64,000 nt of DNA from Kofleriaceae bacterium. Lineage in GTDB: Bacteria; Myxococcota_A; Polyangia; Haliangiales; Haliangiaceae. Of the stretch, positions 17,082-31,903 are shown in pieces. The notes under the pieces were generated by a model. That model was not told where the DNA came from. It worked only from the letters and a program-made list of their open reading frames with translations, and searched no databases. The stretch lies in contig JACKDR010000030.1 of NCBI GenBank assembly GCA_020633495.1, positions 1-64,000 on the forward strand, given 5' to 3'. Made by a program: the position numbers and the translations under genes. Numbering within the stretch: position 1 is the first letter of the stretch; every line of letters starts with the position of its first letter.

Positions 17082-17558
17082 CCGGCGCCGGCGCGCCGCC
17101 CGGCCCCGGCGACCAGGCCCGGGTCTCGGTCACGGTCGCGGTGCCGCCCGCGGAGGCGTTCGCGATCTTCACCGACGAGATCGATCTGTGGTGGCGGCGC
17201 GGGCCGCGGTTCCGCATGGGCGGCCGCAGCCCCGGCGTGCTGCAGTTCGAGGCCCGGGTCGGCGGCCGCCTGTTCGAGCGCTTCCCCGGCGCCGGCGGCG
17301 ACGCCGGCCACGTCATCGAGATCGGCACGGTCACCGCGTGGGAGCCGCCGACCCGGCTGGCGTTCACGTGGCGCAACACCAACTTCGCGCCCGACGAGGT
17401 GACCTGGGTCGAGATCGGGTTCGAGCCGGTGGCGACCGGCACCCGGGTCGTGGTCGTGCATCGCGGCTGGGCCGCGCTGCGCCCGGATCACCCGACGCGC
17501 CACGGCCGGACCGGCGCCGCGTTCAGCGCGACGATCGGCCGGTGGTGGGGCGACCTGC

Positions 17559-21827
<4,269 letters not shown>

Positions 21828-22077
21828 GAGCCCCCCTGGGTGGCCGTCTTCATATCGTGGGGCGCGGGTGGGTGCCACGTGGAAGCACCGCGACCCGCGT
21901 GCGCGAGCGCACGCCAGGGGCCGCGGCGGACGTCGGGTCGCGATCGCCCCAGGGGACCGCGCCGGTCGGGTCGGGCAGGACCCGGTCTCGAGCGCGCGAC
22001 CGTGCGGGTTCGCGCCCTTGGACGTGGCACGGACCTTGGTATGGCAGCCGCGCACACCCTCGACCCGGAGACCTCCG

Positions 22078-22620
22078 ATGAAGCCGCTGTTCACCGTCGC
22101 GATCCTGCTGCCCCTCGCCGTCACCACCGCCTGCAAGAAGGACGACGCCAGGGCCGGCGCCGCCGAGGCCAAGGCCGCCGAGCCCGCCGCGCCGCCGGCC
22201 AAGCTGACCTGGGCCCGGCTGGGCGGCCTCGGCCTCGAGGCCCAGGTCCCCGACGGCACCACCGTCGACGACAACACCGCGGGCGCCGGCTTCCCGGCGG
22301 CGACGCTGTGGACGTCCCCGACCACGTTCGTGATGGGCGCCGGCGAGCTGTCGCCCCTGCAGCCCGACCTCGCCGCGGCCAAGGGCGAGATCCAGAAGGA
22401 CCCCAACCCGTTCAAGCGCTTCACCAAGGAGGAGCCGACCGAGGGCGGCTGGCGCCTCGAGTACGAGCTCGAGAGCATGATCGACCAGACCCCGCTCTAC
22501 GGGGTCCAGATCCGCACGACGATCGACGGCCAGCCGTGGGAGTGCGGCAGCAACACGTCGAGCCCCGCCGAGCGCGCGCAGGTGATCTCGATCTGTGCGT
22601 CGCTGCGCAAGGCGTCGTGA
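22078..22620 (+). CDS. Small lipoprotein of unknown function
   Basis: A 180-residue lipoprotein (VAILLPLAVTTACKKDDA; Cys at about 19, charged residues directly after). An Ala/Glu/Lys linker leads to a domain of about 140 residues, LTWARLGGLGLEAQVPDGTT to the C-terminus, with an internal cysteine pair (ECGSN and SICASL). No family is recognised. The ATG at 22078 is preceded by GGAGACCTCC, with GGAG at a suitable distance. It is divergent from the giant surface protein at 21827 and convergent with the Vps62-like gene. Confidence 0.7.
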   Translation: MKPLFTVAILLPLAVTTACKKDDARAGAAEAKAAEPAAPPAKLTWARLGGLGLEAQVPDGTTVDDNTAGAGFPAATLWTSPTTFVMGAGELSPLQPDLAAAKGEIQKDPNPFKRFTKEEPTEGGWRLEYELESMIDQTPLYGVQIRTTIDGQPWECGSNTSSPAERAQVISICASLRKAS

Positions 22621-22644
22621 GCCGGCGGCGCGGCGGCGCCGCCG

Positions 22645-23991
22645 CTACTGCGGCACGCAGTCGGTGCGCGGCGGCATGTCGGCGAACACGGTCGACGGCG
22701 GCTCGTTGACCAGCGTCCACCCCGCGGGCACCTCGAACGGCTGCGGCCCGCTGAACGGCAGCGCGTCGTCGGGCTCCTCGATGCCGACGTCGTACTCGCC
22801 GTGGGCGGGGTTGGGGCCGACCGGCGCGCGGTGGTTGTTGGTCGCGATCGCGGCGACCGCGTTGGCCTCGACGGTGGGCTCGCCGAAGATGAACGGCAGC
22901 GCGTACCACGACAGGTCGGGCTCGGCGGCGAAGTCGACGTCCTCGAGGCGCGGCAGCAGCTGGATCGTGTAGGCGTCGGGCGCGAAGGCGTGGCCGGGCC
23001 GCGACGCCATGCCGGCGACGTCCTCCTTGAACCCGAGGCTGTAGCGGCCCGGGTACGGGTACGAGCCGCCGGACTCGTCACCGCAGTAGCAGTCCGGGAC
23101 GTAGTTCAGGCAGGCGTCGCCGCCCGAGAACACGACCAGGTGATCGCCGCCGTTGCCGTCGCCGACCCGGTAGAGATCGGCGCCGTCGATGCCGAGCTGG
23201 CGGCCGTGGAACGAGAACTGCGCCATCGCGAACGTCGGCTCGCCGCCGTCGGGGTAGCGCAGCACGACGTTGACGTGCTCCCAGTCGCCCTCGTGGTTGT
23301 TCGTGAACTTGTCGTACGGGTAGTAGAACCAGTACTGGATCGCGAGCAGCCGGTCGGCCTTCGACAGCCAGAAGAAGTGCGCGTACTGCAGCGGCGGGTA
23401 GGCGGCGGCCGCCGGATCGGTGGAGCCCTGGACCTCGCGCCAGGCGGCGCGCCAGGTCTCGTCGCCGTAGTCGTTGCCGGTGTTGGTGCCCGGTCCGTCG
23501 ACGAAGTAGACCAGGCCGCGGCCGCTGGTCGCGGTGGTCGGCAGGCCCGAGAAGTCGGTGGTCAGCAGATCGGGCTGCGGATCCTGGTACGCGCTCTGGG
23601 TCGTGGTCTCGTCGACGTCGTAGCTGAAGTTGAGGCGACCGTCGTGCTCGGCGACCTGCAAGAGGGGCGTGAACGAGCCGCCCTGCGCCAGCAGGTAGTC
23701 GACCGACACCGCCCAGACGTCGGCGCCGGTGTGGATCTGCGCCGGGTTGAAGCGGGCGGCCATCGTCCGCTGATCGGCGAGCGACAGCTCGGTGGGCAGC
23801 AACGGCTCGGGGACGTAGCCGCAGTCCGCGTCCTTCTGGTTGATGCACAGCGCCGGCGGCGCGGCGTCGACGCTGCGCCCGTCCGGCCGGGGCGCGTCGA
23901 TCGGGGTGCCGCCGTCGTCGCCGCCGCAGGCGCCGAGGGCGAGCACGAGGCTCGACGACAGGATCGCGACACGGCGGACGAGCTGGGGCAT
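22645..23991 (-). CDS. Lipoprotein with a Vps62-like domain
   Basis: A 448-residue lipoprotein (ILSSSLVLALGACGGDDG; Cys at about 22). The central part has the hallmark of the Vps62/DUF946 family known from fungi and plants: IQYWFYYPYDKFTNNHEGDW followed by EHVNVVLRYPDG, and later YPGRYSLGFKEDV. Cysteines in NYVPDCYCGDES may form a disulfide. The role of Vps62-like proteins in bacteria is not established. The ATG at 23991 begins the signal peptide; the longer frame upstream has no signal character. Confidence 0.75.
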   Translation of the reverse strand: MPQLVRRVAILSSSLVLALGACGGDDGGTPIDAPRPDGRSVDAAPPALCINQKDADCGYVPEPLLPTELSLADQRTMAARFNPAQIHTGADVWAVSVDYLLAQGGSFTPLLQVAEHDGRLNFSYDVDETTTQSAYQDPQPDLLTTDFSGLPTTATSGRGLVYFVDGPGTNTGNDYGDETWRAAWREVQGSTDPAAAAYPPLQYAHFFWLSKADRLLAIQYWFYYPYDKFTNNHEGDWEHVNVVLRYPDGGEPTFAMAQFSFHGRQLGIDGADLYRVGDGNGGDHLVVFSGGDACLNYVPDCYCGDESGGSYPYPGRYSLGFKEDVAGMASRPGHAFAPDAYTIQLLPRLEDVDFAAEPDLSWYALPFIFGEPTVEANAVAAIATNNHRAPVGPNPAHGEYDVGIEEPDDALPFSGPQPFEVPAGWTLVNEPPSTVFADMPPRTDCVPQ

Positions 23992-24139
23992 GTCCTCACG
24001 GTACCAAAACGCAGGTGGCTGGGGGACTGGCCAGGGGGGCCCAGGCCCCGTCGCACGTCGTCCTCGGTGCGGCCGCGCTGCCAGGTCGCCCACTTGCGCG
24101 CGGCTGACGTGGCGCACGAGTTGCACTAACGTAGGCGTG

Positions 24140-24526
24140 ATGCGCACCCCGCCGGTTGCTCTCACGCTCGTCGTGACCGCCGCGCTGCTCGCCCAGACCG
24201 GGTGTGGTGGCCTGACCCAGAACCACAAGCGCGGCATGGCCTTCCTCGGCGGCGTCGCCGTGCTGGTCGGCGGCACGCTGGTCGTCGACGGCATCAGCTG
24301 CGACGACAACACGACGTGGGGGCCGGCGCAGTGCGACGAGGACCAGGCCGCGATGCGCGACGGGCTGATCATGCTCAGCGGTGGCGCCGCGCTGCTCGGC
24401 TTCGCGCTGTGGGAGCTGAGCCGGTCGCCGGAGCAGCCGGCCGGCAGCCTCGACCGCACCGCCGCGCCGCGGCCGCAGGCCGACGCCGCCGGCGACGGCG
24501 CGACCGCTGACGTCGCGACCCCGTGA
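24140..24526 (+). CDS. Small membrane-associated lipoprotein
   Basis: A 128-residue protein with lipoprotein signal (LVVTAALLAQTGCGGLTQ; Cys at about 22). After it are two hydrophobic stretches (GMAFLGGVAVLVGGTLVV and GLIMLSGGAALLGFALW) separated by a short loop with two cysteines (SCDDNTTWGPAQC). The C-terminus is a polar Ala/Asp tail. No family is recognised. It is divergent from the Vps62-like gene across 148 bases. Confidence 0.65.
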   Translation: MRTPPVALTLVVTAALLAQTGCGGLTQNHKRGMAFLGGVAVLVGGTLVVDGISCDDNTTWGPAQCDEDQAAMRDGLIMLSGGAALLGFALWELSRSPEQPAGSLDRTAAPRPQADAAGDGATADVATP

Positions 24527-24701
24527 CCGGCGAGGGCGCGCGCCCGGCGCGCGTGGGGAGATGTAGGGCAGGCGCGCCGGGGGGCTTCTCGTCGATCGGG
24601 GAGAGGTGCCCCACCACACCGTCGTGAACGGTCGAGAATCGCATCGTCGACGGGGCTGGCGTGATGGTTGCTGTGGCAGGGGCTCGAGGAGGAATCAGCC
24701 C

Positions 24702-25757
24702 ATGCGCGCAACAACAGTCAGCGGGCTCACGCTCGCGATGATCGCGGCGATCACCGTCGGCGCCGGCTGCGGCGCCGACGACGGCGGCGGCGACGGCTCG
24801 CCGCTGCGGGTCACCGGCCGGGTCGTCGACTTCGAGACCGGGCAGCCGGTGGCCGCGAGCGCGACGATCTCCACCTTCGGGCTCGACCCCGTGCCGACGG
24901 TGGCGATCGACGGCGCCAGCTTCGCGCTCGACGGCGTCGCGCCGCACTCGGTGTTCTACGTGCTCGCCGGCGCGGCGCCCACGCACCGCAACACCTACGG
25001 CGCCGCGATCGAGGTCGGCGACCGCGACTACGGTGACGTCGACGTCGCGGCGGTGTCGGAGGCCTACCTGGCGTCGCTGAGCGCCGCGTTCGACGTCCAG
25101 CCCACCGCGAGCACCGGCGTGCTGCTGGCGCAGGTGGTCGACGACGCCGGACACGGCCGCGCCGGCGTCGCCGCCGCGGTCTTCGACGTGCCCGCCGGCG
25201 TGCTGGGGCCGTACTTCCTCGACGCGGACCTGGCGCCGGCGCCGACCGCGACCGAGACCTCGGCGTCGGGCTGGGCGGTGTTCTTCGAGGTCCGGCCCGG
25301 CCTGGTCGGGCTGCTCGCCGCGCCCGACTCCGGCTACACGCTCGACATGCCGCAGAGCCCGGTCGCGCCCGCGGCGGCGACCCTGGCCCGGCTCACCGTG
25401 TCGGACGGCGGCGTCGTGCTGCCGCGCGACGTCTCGTTCAGCAACGACGTCATCCCGATCTTCGAGTCCCGCGGCTGCCAGAGCTGCCACTCGGGCTCGG
25501 GCCCGGGGCGCGACCTCGGCAACCTCACCCTCGACGGCTCCGCCAACCTGATCCACCGCGAGCTCACCGAGGAGCTGGCGGTCGCGCCGGGCGCGCTGCG
25601 CGTCGACCTCGCCAACCCCGAGGCCAGCCTGGTGCTGACGATGCCGTCCGCGGAGGATCCGCCCGACGACCACCCCAACATCACGTTCGCGAGCGCGCTC
25701 GACCCCGACTACCTGACCCTGCTGGTGTGGATCCGCGAGGGCGCGAAGCAGAACTGA
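24702..25757 (+). CDS. Lipoprotein with C-terminal cytochrome-c-like CxxCH domain
   Basis: A 351-residue lipoprotein (GLTLAMIAAITVGAGCGADD; Cys at about 23). Residues 35-230 resemble a carboxypeptidase-regulatory/transthyretin-like beta-sandwich (VTGRVVDFETGQPVAASATI). The C-terminal 110 residues begin SFSNDVIPIFESRGCQSCHS, with a CxxCH haem-binding motif, and end LDPDYLTLLVWIREGAKQ. This is the pattern of single-haem c-type domains that often end '...W I x x G A x x N' in planctomycete/myxobacterial proteins. A haem-attached redox or stalk lipoprotein is likely. A strong GAGGAGGAA ribosome site precedes the ATG at 24702. Confidence 0.8.
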   Translation: MRATTVSGLTLAMIAAITVGAGCGADDGGGDGSPLRVTGRVVDFETGQPVAASATISTFGLDPVPTVAIDGASFALDGVAPHSVFYVLAGAAPTHRNTYGAAIEVGDRDYGDVDVAAVSEAYLASLSAAFDVQPTASTGVLLAQVVDDAGHGRAGVAAAVFDVPAGVLGPYFLDADLAPAPTATETSASGWAVFFEVRPGLVGLLAAPDSGYTLDMPQSPVAPAAATLARLTVSDGGVVLPRDVSFSNDVIPIFESRGCQSCHSGSGPGRDLGNLTLDGSANLIHRELTEELAVAPGALRVDLANPEASLVLTMPSAEDPPDDHPNITFASALDPDYLTLLVWIREGAKQN

Positions 25758-25776
25758 GCCCGGCGGCACGGCCGGC

Positions 25777-26727
25777 TCAGAAGCCGTTCAGGATGTCCTT
25801 GTCGGGTCTGGGCGATCGCGTGGGGTCCGCCGGCTTGCTGTCCCGGATCGATCGCTGCGGGCTGCGAGGATCCTGCCTGGAGGTCTGCTTGCTGCGGGCG
25901 CCGCCGCGCGGCGCCGGCAGCTTGCCGGCGGCGAGGGCGGCGCGGACCTCGGCGAGCCGCGCCTCGGGCGCGGCGTGCTGGGGCGCTTCGTCCTCGAGGG
26001 CGATCACCTTGCGGTAGCCGTCGCGCGCCTCGTCGCGGCGCCGCAGCAGCGCGAGCGCGTCGGCGCGGGCCAGCTGGCCGCTGACGCTGCGCGGGTTGAC
26101 CGAGACCAGGCGGTCGGCCTCGGCGAGCGCGGCCTTGCCGTCGCGGGCCTCGAGCGCGCGCTCGGCCAGCAGCAGCCGGGCGCTGGCGACGTCGGGGTCG
26201 AGGGCGAGCGCGGCGTGGGCGTAGCGCTCGGCCTCGGTGTCGAGCCGGGCGACGTGGTAGACCAGCGCCAGCTCGGCGAGCAGCGCCGGCTCCTCGGGCG
26301 CCAGCTCGAGCGCGCGGCGGTAGTGCTCGATCGCGAGATCGTAGTGGCCGAGGTCGCGGTGGGCGCGGGCCTCGGCGGCGATCGCCTCCCACCAGCGCGG
26401 CGCCAGGCGCTGGGCCTCGTGCGCGGCCGCGACCGCGCCGGGCTCGTCGCCGAGCGCGGCCCGGGCCCGGGCCAGCCTGACCTGGAGCCACGCCCAGTCC
26501 GGCGCGGCCGCGACCGCGTCGGCGAACCGGGCGGCGGCGCCGGCGTCGTCGCCGCGGATGAACGCGGCGTACCCGGCGGCGCCGGCGGCGCCGCGCGCGC
26601 CAGCGGTCGGGCGCGCCGGGCTGCGCGGCCGCGATCTCGAAGTCGCGGGCGGCGGCGTCCCAGGCGCCCGGCGAGCCGTAGCGGGTGCGCGCCGCGCCGC
26701 TCGCGGTGGTGAGCTCGTCGACGAAGG
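25777..26727 (-). pseudogene. TPR-rich C-terminal part of the adjacent kinase, out of frame in one segment
   Basis: The region continues the kinase gene at 26728-27924. About 26605 to 26810 reads sensibly only in a different frame (segment with LRLTFVDELTTASGAARTRY). From about 26605 down to the stop at 25777 the original kinase frame returns and encodes TPR-like helical pairs (GAAGYAAFIRGDDAGAAARF, YRRALELAPEEPALLAELAL, RDEARDGYRKVIALEDEAPQ), with no start codon of its own. Two opposite-sign indels near 26810 and 26605 would explain it. I read this as one kinase-TPR gene with either sequencing errors or a mutated linker. Confidence 0.65.
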
Positions 26728-27924
<1,197 letters not shown>

Positions 27925-27969
27925 CGTCCGAGTGTAGCGAACCCGCGGGGGCGGCGCCCGCGCGGCGGT

Positions 27970-28776
27970 CTACCGGGCCTGCAGCGCGCGGTCGACGAGG
28001 TCGACGACCGCGTCGATCACGCCGGGGTCGTCGTTGGCGGTGCGCACGCCGTGCGAGGTGCCGGGGACCACGCGCATGACGACGCGGTCGCCCCAGGTCC
28101 GCTCGAGGAAGGTCGCCGCGTCCTCGGCGCCGCGCTCCTCGCTGCGCACCACCAGGGCCAGGCCCGGGTAGGCCTTGGCCGCCGCGGTGGTGTCGAGGCC
28201 GCGGTAGCCCAGGCCCGGCGACAGCAGCGCGACGCCGGGGACGTGGCCGTGGCTGGCCGCCCAGCGCAGCACCACGCTCGAGCCGATCGAGGCGCCGACC
28301 AGCACGCAGCGGTCGCCGTCGGCGCCGTGGTCGCTCAGCCACGCGGTCGCCGCGGTGACGTCCTGATCCGCGGCGGCCCAGTCGTCGGTGGTGAAGTCCT
28401 TCCACGACAGCGCGCCGTCGGGCCCGGCGGTCGACTGGCCGTGGCCGCGCAGGTCGATCGTCATCAGGTGCGCCCGGCCGCGCAGGCGCGCCACGAACGG
28501 GGCCCACTCGGCGCGGGTCGAGCTGAGCTGGTGGACCATGACGACACAGCCGCGATCCCCGGCCGGGCCGGGCCAGTAGGTGGCGGCGATCGTCACGCCG
28601 TCGGCGGTGGTGAGGCGGACGTCCTGGCCGCCGTCGGCGGTGGCGGCGGCGGTGTCGCCGCCGGCGGCGTCGCCGGCGGCGCGATCGGCGGCGGCTGGTG
28701 CGCGAGTGTGGGCGCCGCAGGCGGCGACGGCGGCGGTGACGGCGACGGCGAGGCACGGCGTGGCGAGGCGGCGCAT
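27970..28776 (-). CDS. Alpha/beta-hydrolase lipoprotein
   Basis: A 268-residue protein with a lipoprotein signal (CLAVAVTAAVAACGAHT; Cys at about 20). The hydrolase fold is clear: strand and oxyanion region CVVMVHQLSSTRAEWAPFV, LMTIDLRGHGQS, the nucleophile elbow VLVGASIGSSVVLRW (Ser in G-A-S-I-G-S), and a late His in VPGTSHGVRTA. The acid residue is likely Asp/Glu in the strand before it. Substrates could be esters or peptides; lipid anchoring places it in the periplasm or on the surface. It lies 45 bases downstream of the kinase in the same direction. Confidence 0.85.
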   Translation of the reverse strand: MRRLATPCLAVAVTAAVAACGAHTRAPAAADRAAGDAAGGDTAAATADGGQDVRLTTADGVTIAATYWPGPAGDRGCVVMVHQLSSTRAEWAPFVARLRGRAHLMTIDLRGHGQSTAGPDGALSWKDFTTDDWAAADQDVTAATAWLSDHGADGDRCVLVGASIGSSVVLRWAASHGHVPGVALLSPGLGYRGLDTTAAAKAYPGLALVVRSEERGAEDAATFLERTWGDRVVMRVVPGTSHGVRTANDDPGVIDAVVDLVDRALQAR

Positions 28777-28915
28777 GGGCGGAGCCTACCGCGGCGCGAC
28801 CTGCGGCGGCGTGGTCGACCCGGCGCCGGTGCAAGCGTGCCGACCACACGCCGTCGGCGTCATCGCTCGCGACAGGCGTCGCGTCGTGCGGGGCGACCGG
28901 CGTATCCTGGAGCCG

Positions 28916-30925
28916 ATGATCCCGCCCTCGTTGCGCCCGCGGTTGTGGCGCGAGGACGACTGGCGCGCGGTGCTGCGAGCCCGCCTCGCGGTGCTCCGCG
29001 ACGAGCAGCCGGTCGACGGCGGCAAGGTCCTCGACGTCGCGCGCGCGCTCGAGCACGTCGAGCCCGATCGCGCGCACGCGCTCGACGCCTACCTGCTGGC
29101 GTGGTCGGCGGCGCGCTCGCGCGAGGCCCTGGCCGCGGCGCACCGGCTCGCGCTCGAGCTGCGCCGCATGGACACCGTGGCGCAGCTGGCGACGGTGGCC
29201 CACGAGCGCGGCGGCGATCGCGCGATGCGCTGGGTCGCCGCGGCGGCGTGGATCGACGGCGGCGAGCCGGCCCGCGCGGTGCGCGCGCTGGGCGCGGCCC
29301 GCGACGACGGCGACGAGCGGGCGGCGTCGGCGCTGGCCGCGATCGAGGGCAGCCTCGCCGATCCGCGCGGCGAGGTCGCGCGGTGGTACGAGCGCGGCGC
29401 CGTCGGCGGTGCCGCGGGCGCGGCGGCGCTCCTGCACGCGGCCCGGCTGGCGCGGCTGACCGGGATGGGCGACGAGACCCGGGCCCGCCTGCTGCGCGCG
29501 GCCCTCGATCGGTGCCCCGAGGACGACGAGGTCGCGCGCGGCGTCGAGGACCTGCTGCTGGTCCGCGGCAACCCCGACGAGCTGCTGACGTTCTACAAGA
29601 TCCGCCTGGCCACCCGGCAGGAGCCGCGCGCCTGGGCCGACGAGGTGCGCGCGGCCGCGACCCGGCTGGTGATCGGCGGCGTCGCGCCCGGCCTGGGCCT
29701 GCGGCTGGTCCGGCGCGGCCTCGAGCACGCCTACGGCGCCGGCCTCGCCGACGTGCCCGGCCACCTGGCGTCGTGGGCGGTGCTGGTCGATCACGCCCGC
29801 ACCGTGCACGCCACCCGCGAGCTGGTGCCGCTGATCGTGCAGGGCCTCAAGCTGCCGCTGGCCGACGACGATCGCCTGTACCTGGCGCGGGTCGGGCTCG
29901 AGGCGGTGTGGCGCGAGGCCGGCGACGACGACGCGGCGCGCCCGTACGCGGCGGTGGTCGCCGAGCTGGTGCCGGATCACGTCGACGTCCGCGACTTCGT
30001 CGTCGAGCACACCTCGCCGGGGACGCCGATCGCCGAGGACGATCAGCTCGGCATGGCGCTGTCGCTGGTCTACCTCGACGAGGTCGACGGCAAGGTCGAC
30101 GCCGCGCCGATGAGCAGCCGCGAGCCCGCCGGGCTGGCCGCGGCGCGGCCGGCGGCCGCCGCGCGCCCTGCCGGCGCCGGTGGTCGCGGCGCCGCCCAGG
30201 GCGATCGTGGCGGCCGCGGCGCCGGCGCCAGCGCGCACCGAGGCCGCGGTCAGGACGCGCCGCACCTGCCGCCGCCGGCGCGCGCCCGGCGTGGCTGGAG
30301 CACGCGCACCGCCGAGATGGTCGCGCTCACCGACGAGGCCTCCGAGGTCACCGCCGCGGCGGTCGCCGCCACCACGGCGGCGCCGCTGCCGCCGGCGCCG
30401 GCGCCCGGTCCGGTCGCGGCCGTCGCGCCGTCGCCCCCGCCCGCCGCCGCGCCTCTGGACTCGCCCGCGCCGCCGCCGAGCCTGCCGGCGATCGCCGTGG
30501 CCCGCGCGCCGACCGCGCGGCTGCCCGCGCTGCCGGTCATCCCGCAGACCGCGATGGCGGCGCTGCGGCGGATCAGCGAGAAGGTCGCGGTGCCGCGCCC
30601 GGCGCCCGAGCCCGCGGGCGCGCTCGAGCGGGCGCGCCGCGTCGTCGTGCCGGTCGACGTCGCGGTCGAGCTGCCCGACGGCTCGACCCGCGCCACGGTC
30701 GCACGCGACATCTCGACCACCGGCCTGTTCCTGATGCTGCGCGACGACATCGACCTCGGCGCCGAGCTCGGCCTCGACCTCGAGCTACCCGCCGGCGACG
30801 GCCTGGCGGTGACCCGCCACCGCTGCTGGGCCCGGGTCGTCCGCCGCACCGGCGACGGCTACGGCCTGGTGCTGATCGATCCGGCGCCCGACCTGATCGA
30901 GACGATCGCGGCGCTCGCGGTCTGA
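28916..30925 (+). CDS. Large protein with C-terminal PilZ domain
   Basis: A 669-residue protein. Residues 1-400 are helical, TPR-like and rich in Arg/Ala (for example RALGAARDDGDERAASALAA). A Pro/Ala linker follows, and the last 100 residues form a PilZ-like domain: VVVPVDVAVELPDGSTRATV, ARDISTTGLFLMLRD (matching the DxSxxG motif) and GLVLIDPAPDLIE. The RxxxR half of the c-di-GMP site is not clear, so c-di-GMP binding is uncertain. Reading frames in the Ala/Pro/Arg linker at about 30130-30300 look better in another frame, suggesting compensating indels. The ATG at 28916 is chosen because the frame before it is low-complexity. Confidence 0.75.
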   Translation: MIPPSLRPRLWREDDWRAVLRARLAVLRDEQPVDGGKVLDVARALEHVEPDRAHALDAYLLAWSAARSREALAAAHRLALELRRMDTVAQLATVAHERGGDRAMRWVAAAAWIDGGEPARAVRALGAARDDGDERAASALAAIEGSLADPRGEVARWYERGAVGGAAGAAALLHAARLARLTGMGDETRARLLRAALDRCPEDDEVARGVEDLLLVRGNPDELLTFYKIRLATRQEPRAWADEVRAAATRLVIGGVAPGLGLRLVRRGLEHAYGAGLADVPGHLASWAVLVDHARTVHATRELVPLIVQGLKLPLADDDRLYLARVGLEAVWREAGDDDAARPYAAVVAELVPDHVDVRDFVVEHTSPGTPIAEDDQLGMALSLVYLDEVDGKVDAAPMSSREPAGLAAARPAAAARPAGAGGRGAAQGDRGGRGAGASAHRGRGQDAPHLPPPARARRGWSTRTAEMVALTDEASEVTAAAVAATTAAPLPPAPAPGPVAAVAPSPPPAAAPLDSPAPPPSLPAIAVARAPTARLPALPVIPQTAMAALRRISEKVAVPRPAPEPAGALERARRVVVPVDVAVELPDGSTRATVARDISTTGLFLMLRDDIDLGAELGLDLELPAGDGLAVTRHRCWARVVRRTGDGYGLVLIDPAPDLIETIAALAV

Positions 30926-30931
30926 GGCAGG

Positions 30932-31903
30932 TCAGCCCGCGGGGGCGACCGTGACGCGGTCGCGGCCGGCGCGCTTGGACGCGTACATCGCGGCATCGGC
31001 GCGGTCGATCGCCGCCGCCAGGTCCTCGCCCGGCCGTCGCTGCGCGACGCCGATCGACACCGTGACCCGCAGCGACGCGTCGCCGACGGCGATCGCGGTC
31101 GCGGCGACCGCGCACCGCGCCTGCTCGGCGATGCTGCTCGCGGTCGCCAGGGTCGCGCCCGGCAGCACGACCACCAGCTCCTCGCCGCCCCAGCGGACCA
31201 GGGCGTCGTCGCGCCGGATCAGCCCGGCCAGGGTCCGGGTCACGGTGCGCAGGACCTCGTCGCCCATGGCGTGGCCGTGGTCGTCGTTGACCGCCTTGAA
31301 GCGATCGACGTCGACGAACAGCACCGACAGCGGATCGCGATCGTCGGCCGGCACCGCCGGCTCGGTGAGGGCGCGGCGGTTGAGCGCGCCGGTCAGCGGA
31401 TCGATCCGCGCCAGGTGGGCCAGCCGCGACACCTCGATGTGGGGCGCCGAGATCGCCGCGAGCAGCACCAGCACGGCCTCGTCGTCGTCGGTGAAGTGGC
31501 CGCTGGTCGCCGCCGCCACCGACAGCACGCCCAGGCAGCGCGCGCCCGACAGCACCGGGACCCCGAGGAACGCGCCGATCGTCCGGCTCTGATCGGAGCG
31601 GATCAGGAAGCGGGCGTCGGTCGCCGGATCGTCGCTGCGCAGCGACTGGCCGTGCTCGGCGATCCAGCCCAGCAGGCCCTCGCCGCGCTCGAACTCGAAG
31701 GCGGCGTCGAGGTGGAGGGGCTCGCCGGCGCGGGCCACGGCGAGCAGGCGGCTGCCGGTGGGATCGAGCAGCCGCAGCGACGCGTGCGGGGTCCGGGTCA
31801 GCCGCGCCGCGGTCGCCGCGATGTGCTGGAGCAGATCCTCGAGCGTCATCCGCGCCTGCAGGGCGTGCGCGAGCTCGGCCAGCTGGGTCAGCTCGGCGTG
31901 CAT
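30932..31903 (-). CDS. GAF-GGDEF protein, probable diguanylate cyclase
   Basis: A 323-residue cytoplasmic protein. The N-terminal GAF-like sensor spans about 15-155 (LEDLLQHIAATAARLTRTPH, GAFLGVPVLSGARCLGVLSV). The C-terminal GGDEF domain spans about 160-315: DPLTGALNRRALTE, VDRFKAVNDDHGHAMGDEVL, the active-site variant WGGEELVVVLPG and RADAAMYASKRAGRDRV. GGEEF/GGEEL is an accepted catalytic variant, so c-di-GMP synthesis is likely. Its ATG shares a base with the stop of the upstream FHA-PilZ gene (TGATG), so the two are translationally coupled and probably act together. Confidence 0.9.
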   Translation of the reverse strand: MHAELTQLAELAHALQARMTLEDLLQHIAATAARLTRTPHASLRLLDPTGSRLLAVARAGEPLHLDAAFEFERGEGLLGWIAEHGQSLRSDDPATDARFLIRSDQSRTIGAFLGVPVLSGARCLGVLSVAAATSGHFTDDDEAVLVLLAAISAPHIEVSRLAHLARIDPLTGALNRRALTEPAVPADDRDPLSVLFVDVDRFKAVNDDHGHAMGDEVLRTVTRTLAGLIRRDDALVRWGGEELVVVLPGATLATASSIAEQARCAVAATAIAVGDASLRVTVSIGVAQRRPGEDLAAAIDRADAAMYASKRAGRDRVTVAPAG

